From positions 1 through 64,000 of the forward strand of contig NZ_JAFWFN010000007.1 of NCBI RefSeq assembly GCF_017515565.1: a DNA stretch of 64,000 nucleotides, read 5' to 3'. The DNA is from Halomonas sp. GTDB taxonomy: Bacteria > Pseudomonadota > Gammaproteobacteria > Pseudomonadales > Halomonadaceae. Each line of letters opens with the position of its first letter. The first letter of the stretch is position 1. Under the pieces are notes generated by a model, which worked only from the letters and a program-made list of their open reading frames with translations, was not told the origin of the DNA and ran no database searches. Shown piece after piece: positions 7,597 through 16,515 of the stretch. A program made the position numbers and the translations under genes.

Positions 7597-9543
7597 CTAG
7601 GTATCTTCGCTTGCCAGTAGCTCGGCTTCCATGGCTTCAAGCGCTTCTTCGGCGGCGAGCCAGGTTTGTTCGGCGCCGTCTAGACGCGCCTTAATGTCTG
7701 CTTGCTGGGCAAGCGCTTGGGTTAATTCAGCCTTTCGAGCGCTATCGGTGTAGAGTGCTGGGTCGGCGAGCACTGATTCGACCTCTTCAAGCGCCTGCTG
7801 AGTTTTTTCCATGGTTTTTTCAGCGTGATCGCGCTGTTTTTTCAGCGGCCGCAGTTTCTCGCGCAGTTCCGCCGCCGCCTTGCGGGTAGCTTTACGGTCG
7901 CCGCTGGGCTGCTGGCTTTGGCGTTCGCTCTTTTCGCTACGCGCATCGCGGCGGCCCTCTTCCAAACGCGCCTTTAGCCATATCCGGTAGTCATCAAGAT
8001 CGCCGTCAAAGGGTTCAACACGATGATCGGCCACCCGCCAGAACTCATCCACCGTCGCGCGCAGCAGGTGACGGTCGTGGGAGACCAGAATCACCGTACC
8101 CTCAAAACTTGCCAGTGCCTCGGTAAGCGCTTCGCGCATTTCCAAGTCCAGGTGGTTAGTGGGCTCATCGAGCAGCAGTAGGTTGGGTTTTTGCCAGGCA
8201 ACCAGTGCCAGTGCCAAACGCGCTTTTTCACCACCGGAGTAGGTGGCAACTTCGCCAAAGGCGTCATCGCCCTTAAAGCCAAAGCCGCCGAGGAAATTGC
8301 GAATGTCTTGGTCGCTCGCCGTGGGGGAGAGCCGCTGCACATGCACAAAGGGCGTTGTGGTCACGTCCAGGCTTTCCAGCTGGTGCTGGGCAAAATAGCC
8401 GATGGCTAAATGCTCCCCTGGCACGCGCTTGCCCTCTAGCAGCGCAAGCTCGCCGGTCAGTGATTTAATCAACGTCGACTTACCCGCCCCGTTAGGGCCT
8501 AACAAGCCGATACGGCTGCCGGGCAGCAGCGTAATGTTGACCTTCTCTAGCTGCGCGACATCGCCCGCTTCGCCGCGATAGCCCAGGGTGGCTTGGTCAA
8601 GTACGAGGAGCGGGTGGGATGTTTTGTCGGCGGCAGGCAGGGTGAAGTGAAAAGGCGAATCCATGTGGGCGACGGCGATATCTCCCATGCGCTCCAGCAT
8701 TTTTACGCGACTTTGTGCCTGCTTCGCTTTGGTTGCCTGGGCGCGGAAGCGCGCAATAAAGCGCTCAATTTCTTCGCGCCGGGCCTGCTGCTTGGCGGCT
8801 TCTGCTTGTTGCAACGCAAGCTTTTCAGCCCGCGTGCGCTCAAAGCGGGAGTAATTGCCGCGGTAAAGCTCAAGCGTTTGGTGATGCATATGGACGATGT
8901 GATCGCATACGGCATCCAAGAAGTCACGGTCGTGAGAAATCAGCAGCAGCGTGCCAGGGTAGCGGGTCAGCCACTGTTCTAGCCAAAGCAGGGCGTCAAG
9001 GTCCAGGTGGTTGGTCGGCTCATCAAGCAGTAGCAGATCGGAAGGCATAAACAGCGTGCGCGCTAGGTTCACCCGCATACGCCAGCCACCGGAAAAGTCC
9101 GACAGGGGACGCTTAAGATCGGCTTGTACAAAACCAAGCCCCACCAGCAGCTGAGCCGCCCTTGATTCGGCCGTGTAGCCATCCAGCGTTTCGATCAGCC
9201 CATGTAACTCGGCTTCCCGGTGCGCATCGTCTGCTTTGCGAGCGGCCAGCAGGTCAGCCTCTGCTCGACGCAGCGCGTGATCGCCATCCAGTACATACTC
9301 CACAATGGGGCGGTTCAGGGCGTCTACTTCCTGGGCCATGTGAGCAATTCGCTGACCACCGCTCATTTCTACGTCGCCCTGGTCGGGGCCAAGCTCGCCT
9401 AGCAGGAGTTTAAACAGGCTCGACTTACCGGCGCCATTTGCCCCGATAATGCCCGCCTTTATGCCGCTGTGGAGCATAAGGTCAGCGTTATCGAGTAACG
9501 TTTGTGTGCCCCGTTGCAGGGCGACTTGGCGCAGTGCGATCAT
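7597..9543 (-). CDS. ABC-F family ATPase (YheS/Uup-like)
   Basis: Soluble 648-residue protein with two ABC ATPase domains and no membrane segments, so not a transporter; ABC-F proteins act on the ribosome. Walker A motifs are GANGAGKS (34-41) and GPNGAGKS in the second half; signature motifs SGGWRMR and SGGEKAR; Walker B plus switch LLLLDEPTNHLDL in both halves. The linker between the domains is charged, and the last 100 residues form a Lys/Glu/Gln-rich coiled coil. The ATG at 9543 has GGGAG upstream; a start ten codons earlier lacks one. It diverges from the TIGR02444-like gene with 29 bases between starts, so promoters overlap. Closest to YheS by architecture; whether it gives antibiotic protection is unknown. 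Confidence 0.9.
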   Translation of the reverse strand: MIALRQVALQRGTQTLLDNADLMLHSGIKAGIIGANGAGKSSLFKLLLGELGPDQGDVEMSGGQRIAHMAQEVDALNRPIVEYVLDGDHALRRAEADLLAARKADDAHREAELHGLIETLDGYTAESRAAQLLVGLGFVQADLKRPLSDFSGGWRMRVNLARTLFMPSDLLLLDEPTNHLDLDALLWLEQWLTRYPGTLLLISHDRDFLDAVCDHIVHMHHQTLELYRGNYSRFERTRAEKLALQQAEAAKQQARREEIERFIARFRAQATKAKQAQSRVKMLERMGDIAVAHMDSPFHFTLPAADKTSHPLLVLDQATLGYRGEAGDVAQLEKVNITLLPGSRIGLLGPNGAGKSTLIKSLTGELALLEGKRVPGEHLAIGYFAQHQLESLDVTTTPFVHVQRLSPTASDQDIRNFLGGFGFKGDDAFGEVATYSGGEKARLALALVAWQKPNLLLLDEPTNHLDLEMREALTEALASFEGTVILVSHDRHLLRATVDEFWRVADHRVEPFDGDLDDYRIWLKARLEEGRRDARSEKSERQSQQPSGDRKATRKAAAELREKLRPLKKQRDHAEKTMEKTQQALEEVESVLADPALYTDSARKAELTQALAQQADIKARLDGAEQTWLAAEEALEAMEAELLASEDT

Positions 9544-9572
9544 GCATTCTCCCGATAAAAGTGGGTAACTCA

Positions 9573-10145
9573 ATGCTCGATTCTAACCGATTACAGCGCT
9601 TACAGCAGGCTCCGCTGTGGGATTTTGCACTGGCACTTTATGGCCAGCCCGGGGTTGAGCAGGCCTGCCTCGTATTACAGGACAAAGCAGGTCTCGATGT
9701 GTGCGAACTGCTGTTCCATAGCTGGCTTTATCAGCATGGCCTGCAAGCCGCTCCAGTGGCGTTAAATACCATCCGCCAAGAGCGTTTAAGCTGGCAGCAG
9801 CGGGTCACTGAGGCGCTAAGATCGCTGCGTCGTGAGCTTAAGCCGCAAGCGGAAGCAAGTGATTCCATTGCTACGCTGCGCAAAACCATCCAGCAGGCTG
9901 AGCTTCAAGCAGAGCGTGAAAACCTTCAACGCTGGCAGGCGTGGGCCTGGCAAGCCACGGCGAGTAACCAACGATTAACAAATAACCAAATCAGCCCGCC
10001 AGAAGTCGCAAGATGGCTGCATGATACGCTGTTTTTTCTGGAATTTGACAAGCAAAGACAAAACGGGCATCACACACAAAAAAACCTGTTGTCGGCTTTG
10101 GAGGTAGTGGCTTGCCAGCTTGACCGCTTGGGTTCATCACGCTAG
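9573..10145 (+). CDS. TIGR02444 (DUF2390) family protein
   Basis: A 190-residue soluble protein of unknown function. The N-terminal LWDFALALYGQPGVEQACLV and the following LCELLFHSWLYQHG-type segment (here VCELLFHSWLYQHG) are the features by which I recognise the family. The rest is largely helical and charged. Starts at ATG 9573; longer upstream frame (9504) would overlap the ABC-F start region and is not favoured. In related gammaproteobacteria this family is often beside an ABC-F gene, as here. Confidence 0.7.
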   Translation: MLDSNRLQRLQQAPLWDFALALYGQPGVEQACLVLQDKAGLDVCELLFHSWLYQHGLQAAPVALNTIRQERLSWQQRVTEALRSLRRELKPQAEASDSIATLRKTIQQAELQAERENLQRWQAWAWQATASNQRLTNNQISPPEVARWLHDTLFFLEFDKQRQNGHHTQKNLLSALEVVACQLDRLGSSR

Positions 10146-10349
10146 CCTGAAATTAAGCTATTTTTGGATAACGCGGCACAAGCTGAATAATTTGCCTGTT
10201 AAAGCACAGCAATAATTAATTGATCAGCAGCGGTGATGTGAGTTGGTTTTAGAGTCGCTGTGAGCTAGCAAAACAGAAAACTGCGTTATTCAAAAATAAG
10301 ATTCTGGCGCACTCGCATAGCGCGCTTACCACTGCAAGGGGAACTCTGC
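10146..10349. promoter_or_regulatory. AT-rich upstream region of teaA
   Basis: 204 bases without an ORF. The DNA is clearly AT-richer than the flanking genes. TTGCCT with ATTAAT about 17 bases downstream (near 10193-10221) is a possible promoter and TAAGAT at 10297-10302 another possible -10 element. AGGGGA sits just before the teaA ATG. In Halomonas elongata the tea genes are induced by salt; no specific operator is recognisable here. Confidence 0.35.
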
Positions 10350-11396
10350 ATGAAGGCAAGCAAAACCTTTTCGACTCGTTCAGTAACGACAAAGTTATTG
10401 ACCACGGCTAGCGTCGGCGCACTGTTGTTTGGTCTTAGCGCTGCTGCTCAGGCGGATAACTGGCGTTACGCCCACGAAGAATACGAAGGCGATGTACAAG
10501 ACGTTTTCGCAATGGCGTTTAAAGAGTACGTCGAAGAGAACTCCGAACACACCGTTCAGGTATACCGTTTCGGTGAGCTAGGTGAGTCTGACGATATTAT
10601 GGAGCAGACCCAGGCGGGTATTCTCCAGTTCGTTAACCAATCACCGGGTTTCACTGGTTCGCTGATTCCTGAAGCACAAATCTTCTTTGTGCCCTACCTA
10701 TTGCCCACCGATGAAGAAACTGTCATTGAGTTCTTCAACACCAGTACCGCTATTCATGAAACCTTCCCAGAGCTTTATGCCGAGCAGGGCCTTGAGCTGC
10801 TGAAGATGTACCCGGAAGGCGAAATGGTAGTAACCCTTGATGAGCCGTTTACTACGCCAGAAGAGTTGCGCGGTAAAAATATTCGCACGATGACCAACCC
10901 GCTGCTTTCAGAGACCTATCGTGCCTTTGGTGCTAGCCCAACACCGCTACCCTGGGGTGAGGTTTATGGCGGTCTGCAAACCAACATTCTACAAGGTCAG
11001 GAAAATCCGATCTTCTGGATTGAGTCTGGTGGTCTCTACGAAGTTTCGCCTAACTTAGTATTCACTGGTCATGGCTGGTTCACCACCGCAATGATGGCTA
11101 ACCAAGACTTTTACGAAGGTCTGTCAGAAGATGACCAGCAGCTGGTGCGTGACGCCACCGAAGCAGCTTATGAGCATATTATCGATCATATCTCTGGCTT
11201 AGCGGATGAATCACTGGCAAAAATCCAGGATGCATCCGACGAAGTGACCGTTACCCGTCTTAACGAAGAGCAGATTCAAGCCTTCCGCGAACGTGCTCCG
11301 CAGGTTGAAGAGCGCTTTGTAGAACTGACCGGTGAGCGTGGTGCTGCGCTGCTTGAGCAGTTCAAGCAAGACCTGGAGGCAGTACAAAGCAACTAA
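10350..11396 (+). CDS. teaA: Ectoine/hydroxyectoine TRAP binding protein TeaA
   Basis: Periplasmic solute receptor of the TeaABC TRAP transporter, which takes up or recovers the compatible solute ectoine at high salinity. The 348-residue precursor has a long signal peptide (cleavage predicted after AQA, residue 35) and a mature start DNWRYAHEEYEGD that, from memory, matches Halomonas elongata TeaA almost exactly, including the Glu at mature position 9 known to contact ectoine. The DctP-family core IRTMTNPLL and PTPLPWGEVYGGLQ are present. teaB, teaC and teaD follow in the known order. Two hairpins separate teaA from teaB, which fits higher expression of the binding protein. Confidence 0.95.
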   Translation: MKASKTFSTRSVTTKLLTTASVGALLFGLSAAAQADNWRYAHEEYEGDVQDVFAMAFKEYVEENSEHTVQVYRFGELGESDDIMEQTQAGILQFVNQSPGFTGSLIPEAQIFFVPYLLPTDEETVIEFFNTSTAIHETFPELYAEQGLELLKMYPEGEMVVTLDEPFTTPEELRGKNIRTMTNPLLSETYRAFGASPTPLPWGEVYGGLQTNILQGQENPIFWIESGGLYEVSPNLVFTGHGWFTTAMMANQDFYEGLSEDDQQLVRDATEAAYEHIIDHISGLADESLAKIQDASDEVTVTRLNEEQIQAFRERAPQVEERFVELTGERGAALLEQFKQDLEAVQSN

Positions 11397-11416
11397 TCAC
11401 GCGTTAGGGTGATTAG
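11393..11416 (+). other. Perfect 8-bp inverted repeat at the teaA stop codon
   Basis: CTAATCAC (11393-11400) and GTGATTAG (11409-11416) flank an 8-base loop and include the teaA stop codon. It lies just before the terminator-like hairpin at 11430 and probably stabilises the 3' end of the teaA message. Confidence 0.5.
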
Positions 11417-11429
11417 TGTTGTTTGTATA

Positions 11430-11455
11430 GGGGTGGCCGTAGGCTGCCCCTTTTT
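11430..11455 (+). terminator. Terminator/attenuator between teaA and teaB
   Basis: GGGGTGGCC (11430-11438) pairs with GGCTGCCCC (11442-11450) over a GTA loop, with two wobble pairs, followed by TTTTT at 11451-11455. Because teaBCD follow 190 bases later on the same strand, it is likely to terminate part of the transcripts after teaA. Confidence 0.75.
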
Positions 11456-11641
11456 CATTTAAGAGTTGTGCGGCCAATCAGCGTTGAATGGTAGATGGTG
11501 GTTAATCGTTACAGTGTAGAAGTACATGTATTAGCCATCTATACCCGAAGCGAGCTGACTTATCACGACGTTAGATAACAACGCTGACGTAATAATAAGG
11601 CGTAGTCGTTAGCGTCAGGGGAACCAAGAGGAGCAAATGCG

Positions 11642-12229
11642 ATGGATATGAGCGAAGACGATATTGCCGAAAAAAAGTATCGCTCCATGTTGCCTGGCCC
11701 GCTTGGAGTGTTGGATACCTGGATCAGTAAAGGTGAAGCGGTCATCCTGGGTGCCGGTATTATCTTGATGGCGGTAAATACCGTGGCGAACGTTATTGGG
11801 CGGTTTGTCTTTGGAGAGAGCCTGCACTTTTCAGAGGAAGTAAACCGCATGTTAATCGTGCTGGTGACTTTTGCAGGTATTGGTTATGCCGCACGTCATG
11901 GTCGACATATTCGGATGTCGGCCATTTATGATGCGCTGCCTACCGGTGGGCGTCGCTGGCTGATGATTTTTATCAGCTTGTTTACTGCGCTGGTAATGCT
12001 TGTGCTGTGCTACTACTCCGTGGGTTACATCACTACCGTTATGGGGCGTGGCCGCAGTCTTCCTTCTACCGGTATTCCTGCATGGTGGATGTACGTATGG
12101 GTGCCCGTTGGGTTTGCAGTAACGGGGATTCAGTACCTGATGACGGCCTATACCAACGTGATTTCGAAAGATGTTTATCTCTCGACCCACGTAGTGGATG
12201 GCTATAAAGACACCGAAACGGAAGTTTAG
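11642..12229 (+). CDS. teaB: Ectoine TRAP transporter small permease TeaB
   Basis: Small membrane subunit of TeaABC, 195 residues with four hydrophobic helices (about 34-54, 70-85, 102-125 and 145-165). The DctQ-type motif FAGIGYAARHGRHIRMSAIYDALP is split across helices 2-3, and the C-terminal tail VYLSTHVVDGYKDTE resembles H. elongata TeaB as I remember it. AGGAG at 11629-11633 serves the ATG at 11642. teaC starts 17 bases downstream. Confidence 0.93.
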   Translation: MDMSEDDIAEKKYRSMLPGPLGVLDTWISKGEAVILGAGIILMAVNTVANVIGRFVFGESLHFSEEVNRMLIVLVTFAGIGYAARHGRHIRMSAIYDALPTGGRRWLMIFISLFTALVMLVLCYYSVGYITTVMGRGRSLPSTGIPAWWMYVWVPVGFAVTGIQYLMTAYTNVISKDVYLSTHVVDGYKDTETEV

Positions 12230-12246
12230 GCCGCGAGGAACGACAC

Positions 12247-13530
12247 ATGACTGCAACGATAATTACAATCATGATCGTGCTGCTGCTGCTTGGCTTCCCG
12301 ATGATGATTCCGCTAATGACCGCCGCCTTTGTGGGCTTTTTTATGAGCTTTGGCGGTTTAGGGCAAATGGAAACCCTGATCCAACAGATGATGCGCGGGA
12401 TAAGCCCTACCGCCCTCATCGCGGTGCCGATGTTTATTCTGGCGGCGGATATTATGACCCGCGGCCAATCGGCTAATCGCCTGATTGATATGGTGATGAC
12501 CTTTGTGGGGCATATCAAAGGCGGTCTGGCAGTGAGTACGGCGACATCTTGCACGCTGTTTGGCGCGGTTTCTGGCTCGACCCAGGCCACTGTTGTCGCT
12601 GTAGGTTCGCCGCTTCGCCCGCGGATGCTCAAGGCAGGCTATAAAGATCCCTTTACGCTTGCACTGATTATTAACTCCAGTGACATTGCCTTTTTAATCC
12701 CCCCTAGCATTGGCATGATTATTTACGGGGTTATTTCGCAAACCTCCATTGCTGAGCTATTTATTGCCGGTATCGGGCCAGGATTGCTGATTCTGGGCAT
12801 GTTCTCAATCTACTGCATTATTTACGCCATCGTTAATAAGGTGCCTACCGAGCCAAAAGCGACTTGGAAAGAGCGTGGGGTAGCGGTGCAAAAGGCGCTA
12901 TGGCCGTTGGGCTTCCCTGTCTTGATTGTGGGGGGCATTTACGGCGGCGTATTCAGCCCGACTGAAGCAGCTGCAGCCTGTGTGCTCTATGCGGTGCTGC
13001 TTGAGTTTGTGATTTTCCGCTCCTTAAAGCTGCCGGATATGTTCACCATTGCCAAATCAACTGGCTTGATTACCGCGGTGGTCTTTATTCTGGTGGCTGC
13101 AGGTAATGGGTTCTCCTGGATTATCTCTTTTGCCCAGATCCCCCAAGCGGTATTAGGCGCCTTTGGTATTAACGAAGCTGGGCCGGTAGGCGTACTGATC
13201 GCCATTTCCATTGCGTTCTTTGTCGCTTGTATGTTCGTTGATCCGATTGTGGTTATTTTGGTACTTACGCCGATCTTTGCGCCGGCCATTGCGGCTTCTG
13301 GGCTTGACCCGGTGCTAGTAGGAGTGTTGATCACGCTCCAAGTGGCGATAGGCTCGGCCACGCCGCCCTTTGGGTGCGATATATTTACGGCCATCGCAAT
13401 CTTCAAACGACCCTACTGGGAAGTGATAAAAGGGACGCCGCCTTTCATCTTTATGCTGGTATCCGCAGCGGCACTTATTATTGCGTATCCGCAGATTGCA
13501 CTGTTCTTGCGAGACCTTGCCTTCCGCTAA
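12247..13530 (+). CDS. teaC: Ectoine TRAP transporter large permease TeaC
   Basis: Ion-coupled translocation subunit of TeaABC. 427 residues, the standard DctM length, with about 12 membrane helices. Recognisable motifs are FGAVSGSTQATVVAVGS, DIAFLIPPSIGMIIYGV and GSATPPFGCDIFTAIAIF. It lies between teaB and teaD with short spacers (17 and 21 bases). Compared with the long DctM at 3133-4548 it belongs to a different branch, so the two TRAP systems are not recent duplicates. Confidence 0.94.
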   Translation: MTATIITIMIVLLLLGFPMMIPLMTAAFVGFFMSFGGLGQMETLIQQMMRGISPTALIAVPMFILAADIMTRGQSANRLIDMVMTFVGHIKGGLAVSTATSCTLFGAVSGSTQATVVAVGSPLRPRMLKAGYKDPFTLALIINSSDIAFLIPPSIGMIIYGVISQTSIAELFIAGIGPGLLILGMFSIYCIIYAIVNKVPTEPKATWKERGVAVQKALWPLGFPVLIVGGIYGGVFSPTEAAAACVLYAVLLEFVIFRSLKLPDMFTIAKSTGLITAVVFILVAAGNGFSWIISFAQIPQAVLGAFGINEAGPVGVLIAISIAFFVACMFVDPIVVILVLTPIFAPAIAASGLDPVLVGVLITLQVAIGSATPPFGCDIFTAIAIFKRPYWEVIKGTPPFIFMLVSAAALIIAYPQIALFLRDLAFR

Positions 13531-13551
13531 ACCACCACAAGGATAACGCGC

Positions 13552-13995
13552 ATGTTTAACCGCATTTTAGTGCCCGTGGATGGCTCAAAAGGGGCAATCA
13601 AGGCGCTCGAAAAGGCCATTGGCCTACATATGCTAACCGGCGCTGAGCTTTATCTACTGTGTGTATTTAAGCACCACAGCTTGCTTGAGGCGTCGCTTTC
13701 CATGGTTCGGCCTAACAAGCTCGACATTCCCGATGACGCGCTGAAGGAGTATGCGACTGAAATTGCGGTACACGCTAAGTCCTATGCGATTGAGTTAGGT
13801 GCCGACAGCATCAGGGTTAGGGCCTTTGTTAAGGGCGGACGCCCGTCGCGCACTATTGTGCGTTTTGCCCGTAAGCGAGAGTGCGATCTGATTGTGATTG
13901 GCGCTCAGGGTACCAACGGTGAGAAAAACCTTCTGCTTGGCAGTGTTTCTCAGCGGGTAGCGGGTGCGGCACACTGCCCTACACTCGTGGTGTAA
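13552..13995 (+). CDS. teaD: TeaD, UspA-type regulator of ectoine uptake
   Basis: Single-domain universal stress protein of 147 residues. It opens with [11 protein letters not shown] and ends with [19 protein letters not shown], the ATP-binding loop pattern of ATP-type Usps (Gly-x2-Gly-x9-Gly-Ser). In H. elongata TeaD binds ATP and dampens transport by TeaABC; the same job is inferred here from position and family. It is the last gene of the tea operon and is followed by a strong inverted repeat. Confidence 0.92.
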   Translation: MFNRILVPVDGSKGAIKALEKAIGLHMLTGAELYLLCVFKHHSLLEASLSMVRPNKLDIPDDALKEYATEIAVHAKSYAIELGADSIRVRAFVKGGRPSRTIVRFARKRECDLIVIGAQGTNGEKNLLLGSVSQRVAGAAHCPTLVV

Positions 13996-14032
13996 TTCGC
14001 TAAACCTCTTCTCACTTCTGCGGTCTGATAAT

Positions 14033-14078
14033 CACCCGCCGTTTCAGGTAATGCAGCCTGGGGCGGCGGGTGTTAGTC
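14033..14078 (+). terminator. Probable terminator after teaD
   Basis: CACCCGCCG (14033-14041) and CGGCGGGTG (14064-14072) form a perfect 9-bp stem; the 22-base interior can form a second small stem CAGG/CCTG. The tail is TTAGTCTTT, less uniform than a classical U-tract. Confidence 0.55.
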
Positions 14079-14129
14079 TTTAAGGCACTAAATTTTTGGC
14101 GTACTGCGCCCCTGAATAAGGTTTTTTTC

Positions 14130-14810
14130 ATGAAAGCACTGCTCTCTTCAACCGCATTAACGGGTTTATTACTGGTTGCGCCTTTTGCGGCGGCGGCTCC
14201 TGAAACCGACGAACAGCGCCTTGCTTACAGCCTGGGGGTGACTTTAGGCGAAAGCATGCAGGCCGATATCGAAGATCTTGACCTCGATGCCTTCACTGAC
14301 GGCATGCGCGATGTATTTGAAGGCAATGAATTAGCGCTTAATGAAGAAGAGATGATGGAAGCGCTGGTGGATTTCCAAGCGCAATCAATGCAGGCCCGTG
14401 AACAGGAAGCCGCTGAAATTGCCCAGCTGAACCTAGAAGAAGGTGAAGCCTTCCTGGCTGAAAACGCCGAGCGCGATGAGGTAGAAGTAACGGATTCCGG
14501 CCTGCAGTACGAAGTGCTGGAATCTGGCGATGGTGCGACCCCCGGTGCTGAAGACACGGTTGAAGTTAACTATGAAGGCATGCTGCTGGATGGCACCGTG
14601 TTCGATAGCTCCTTTGAGCGTGGTCAATCGGTGAGTTTCCAAGTAGACCAAGTGATCGAAGGCTGGCAAGAAGCGCTGCAGCTAATGAGCGTTGGCGATA
14701 GCTGGATGCTGTATATTCCTGCCGATCTTGCCTACGGTGAAGGCGGCCAAGGACCTATCGGCCCGAACGAAATGCTGACGTTCCGCGTTGAACTACTAGG
14801 CGTCGAGTAA
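14130..14810 (+). CDS. fkpA: Periplasmic FKBP-type peptidyl-prolyl isomerase
   Basis: Folding catalyst/chaperone of the periplasm. The 226-residue protein has a signal peptide (1-22), a helical, acidic N-terminal dimerisation part with LAYSLGVTLGESM (about 30-120), and a C-terminal FKBP domain (about 125-226) with VEVNYEGMLLDGTVFDSS, VIEGWQEALQLMSVGD and IPADLAYGE. This is the FkpA/Mip arrangement. ATG at 14130 is chosen for the signal peptide; the frame is open upstream. The next gene starts three bases after its stop, so they likely share a transcript. Confidence 0.88.
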   Translation: MKALLSSTALTGLLLVAPFAAAAPETDEQRLAYSLGVTLGESMQADIEDLDLDAFTDGMRDVFEGNELALNEEEMMEALVDFQAQSMQAREQEAAEIAQLNLEEGEAFLAENAERDEVEVTDSGLQYEVLESGDGATPGAEDTVEVNYEGMLLDGTVFDSSFERGQSVSFQVDQVIEGWQEALQLMSVGDSWMLYIPADLAYGEGGQGPIGPNEMLTFRVELLGVE

Positions 14811-14813
14811 ACC

Positions 14814-15890
14814 ATGCGCTCAGCCCCGTCTGCTTCTGTGCGTTGCCTGATGGGCGCGCTTATTATGCTGGGCAGCAGCGCTGCCTATGCTGAGACACAG
14901 GCCCCCCTGCCTGAATTAAGTGCCGATAGTGACCAGGCAAGCGTGCTGGGCGTATCGTCCGGGGGCTATATGGCAACGCAACTGGCGGTGGCTTGGCCCG
15001 AGCGTTTTAGCGGTGTTGGGGTGTTGGCCGCTGGGCCATGGAGCTGCGCCCAAGGGGCATTAAGCCTTGCGCTTAACCAGTGCATGACAATCCGCCGTGG
15101 CCTACCTTCTCTGGATGACTTGGATGCACGACGGCAGCGTTACGCCGCGCAAGAGTTGGTGGGCAGCCAGGAGGCACTCAGCCAACTGCGCGCCTACATC
15201 TGGCACGGTGCCGAGGACAGTGTGGTCACGCCTGAACTTGGAGGCCTGCTAGCGGAGCAGTGGGAAGCTTGGCTTGCCTCACCGGAAGAGCAGCTTCGCT
15301 GGGTTAAAAGCGAGGATACCGGTCATGGTTGGCCGGTGCGGTTGCCCCAAGAGGCAGCCATTGACCCTCAGGCGTTGGGTGGCTGCCGTCAGGGTGGTGG
15401 AAGCCATGTATTGGCCTGCAATGAAGACGTAGCCAGCGAGATGCTGTCGTGGCTCTACCCCGAGCGCCCCTCTTCACCAGGTAGCGGCGAGCTCGTGGCG
15501 TTTGACCAGTCGGAATTTGCGGTAAAAGGGTTGGCGGATACAGGCTATGTGTTTATACCTGAGGCGTGCGAGCCGGGCGGCTGCCCGGTGACCGTGGCGC
15601 TGCATGGTTGCCAAATGAGCGTTGATGCCATTGGCGATACCTTTGTTCGTCACAGCGGCTTGAACCGCTGGGCGGAAGAGTATGGGCAGGTGGTGTTATA
15701 CCCTCAAGCTAAAAGCAGTATGGCTAACCCCCAAGGGTGCTGGGACTGGTGGGGCTTTGCCGAAAGTACTTGGCAGATAAATCCGCTTCACGACACCCGC
15801 GATGGCACGCAAGTTAAGGCATTAATGGCCATGCTGGACAGGCTAGAAGGTGAGATGACGGAGGAGAGTGCGCCAGTTCACGAGGAGTGA
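14814..15890 (+). CDS. Secreted PHB-depolymerase-like esterase (circularly permuted)
   Basis: Predicted secreted hydrolase of 358 residues with a signal peptide (1-27). The lipase box GVSSG (46-50, nucleophile Ser48) is near the N-terminus, with candidate acid Asp135 (HGAEDSVV) and His171 (DTGHGW), and the LHGC oxyanion-type strand comes late, around residue 265. That order matches the circularly permuted alpha/beta hydrolases of the type-2 short-chain PHA depolymerases such as the Penicillium funiculosum enzyme (Ser39/Asp121/His155, from memory). Six or more cysteines suggest disulfides. Halophiles of this group commonly make PHB, so polymer breakdown outside the cell is plausible; other esters are possible. 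Confidence 0.82.
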   Translation: MRSAPSASVRCLMGALIMLGSSAAYAETQAPLPELSADSDQASVLGVSSGGYMATQLAVAWPERFSGVGVLAAGPWSCAQGALSLALNQCMTIRRGLPSLDDLDARRQRYAAQELVGSQEALSQLRAYIWHGAEDSVVTPELGGLLAEQWEAWLASPEEQLRWVKSEDTGHGWPVRLPQEAAIDPQALGGCRQGGGSHVLACNEDVASEMLSWLYPERPSSPGSGELVAFDQSEFAVKGLADTGYVFIPEACEPGGCPVTVALHGCQMSVDAIGDTFVRHSGLNRWAEEYGQVVLYPQAKSSMANPQGCWDWWGFAESTWQINPLHDTRDGTQVKALMAMLDRLEGEMTEESAPVHEE

Positions 15891-15904
15891 CGCGGCATCA
15901 TCGC

Positions 15905-16510
15905 TCACCCATCCAGCTCGTTTTCCAATGCTGATATTAAGCCGTGGGGCGTGGGCGAGTAGAGCACTCGCTGCAAAATCTCGCCCTCACGGTTTACCAG
16001 GAAGAGCGATGCGCTGTGATCAATGGTGTATGACATCGCTGAGTCAGGTGCTTCTACCCGGCGCCAGATGACCCCGTAGCGCGCCGCTACATCTTCAAGC
16101 TGTGCGGTACTTCCCACTAAGCCAATAAATTCGTCCCCGAAGAACTGCATGTACTCTTCCATTCGCGAAAGCGTATCACGCTCTGGGTCGACGGTAATTA
16201 ATAGGGGCAGTACGCGCTCGCGCTGTTTTTCGTCTAGCTGGGCAAGGGCCTGGCGTTTAACGGCTTGATTGATGGGGCATACGTCGGGGCAGTAGGTATA
16301 GCCAAACGAGACAATAGCAATATCCCCTTCATTAAGCTGCGCTAAAGAGAAATCGCCGTGGGTCGAAGGCATCTCGATTGCCCCGCCTGCTGGTTCACCA
16401 CTATCGCTATTCAGGGTTGTTTGGTAGAGACCGATAAGGCTGATTATCACCAGTGCGACCAACAGCCCTAGGCCTAGCCACAGGGGTTTGCGTTTCGTTC
16501 TAGCTGCCAT
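15905..16510 (-). CDS. SCO1/SenC family copper chaperone
   Basis: Membrane-anchored thioredoxin-fold protein used in assembly of the CuA centre of cytochrome c oxidase. 201 residues: one N-terminal membrane helix (10-30), then a periplasmic domain with the copper-binding CPDVC (Cys74, Cys78) and the distal His165 in YTIDHSASLFLV, the three classical ligands. It follows a small membrane protein gene by five bases, so the two form an operon. No oxidase genes are in the window. Confidence 0.92.
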   Translation of the reverse strand: MAARTKRKPLWLGLGLLVALVIISLIGLYQTTLNSDSGEPAGGAIEMPSTHGDFSLAQLNEGDIAIVSFGYTYCPDVCPINQAVKRQALAQLDEKQRERVLPLLITVDPERDTLSRMEEYMQFFGDEFIGLVGSTAQLEDVAARYGVIWRRVEAPDSAMSYTIDHSASLFLVNREGEILQRVLYSPTPHGLISALENELDG

Positions 16511-16515
16511 GCTTA

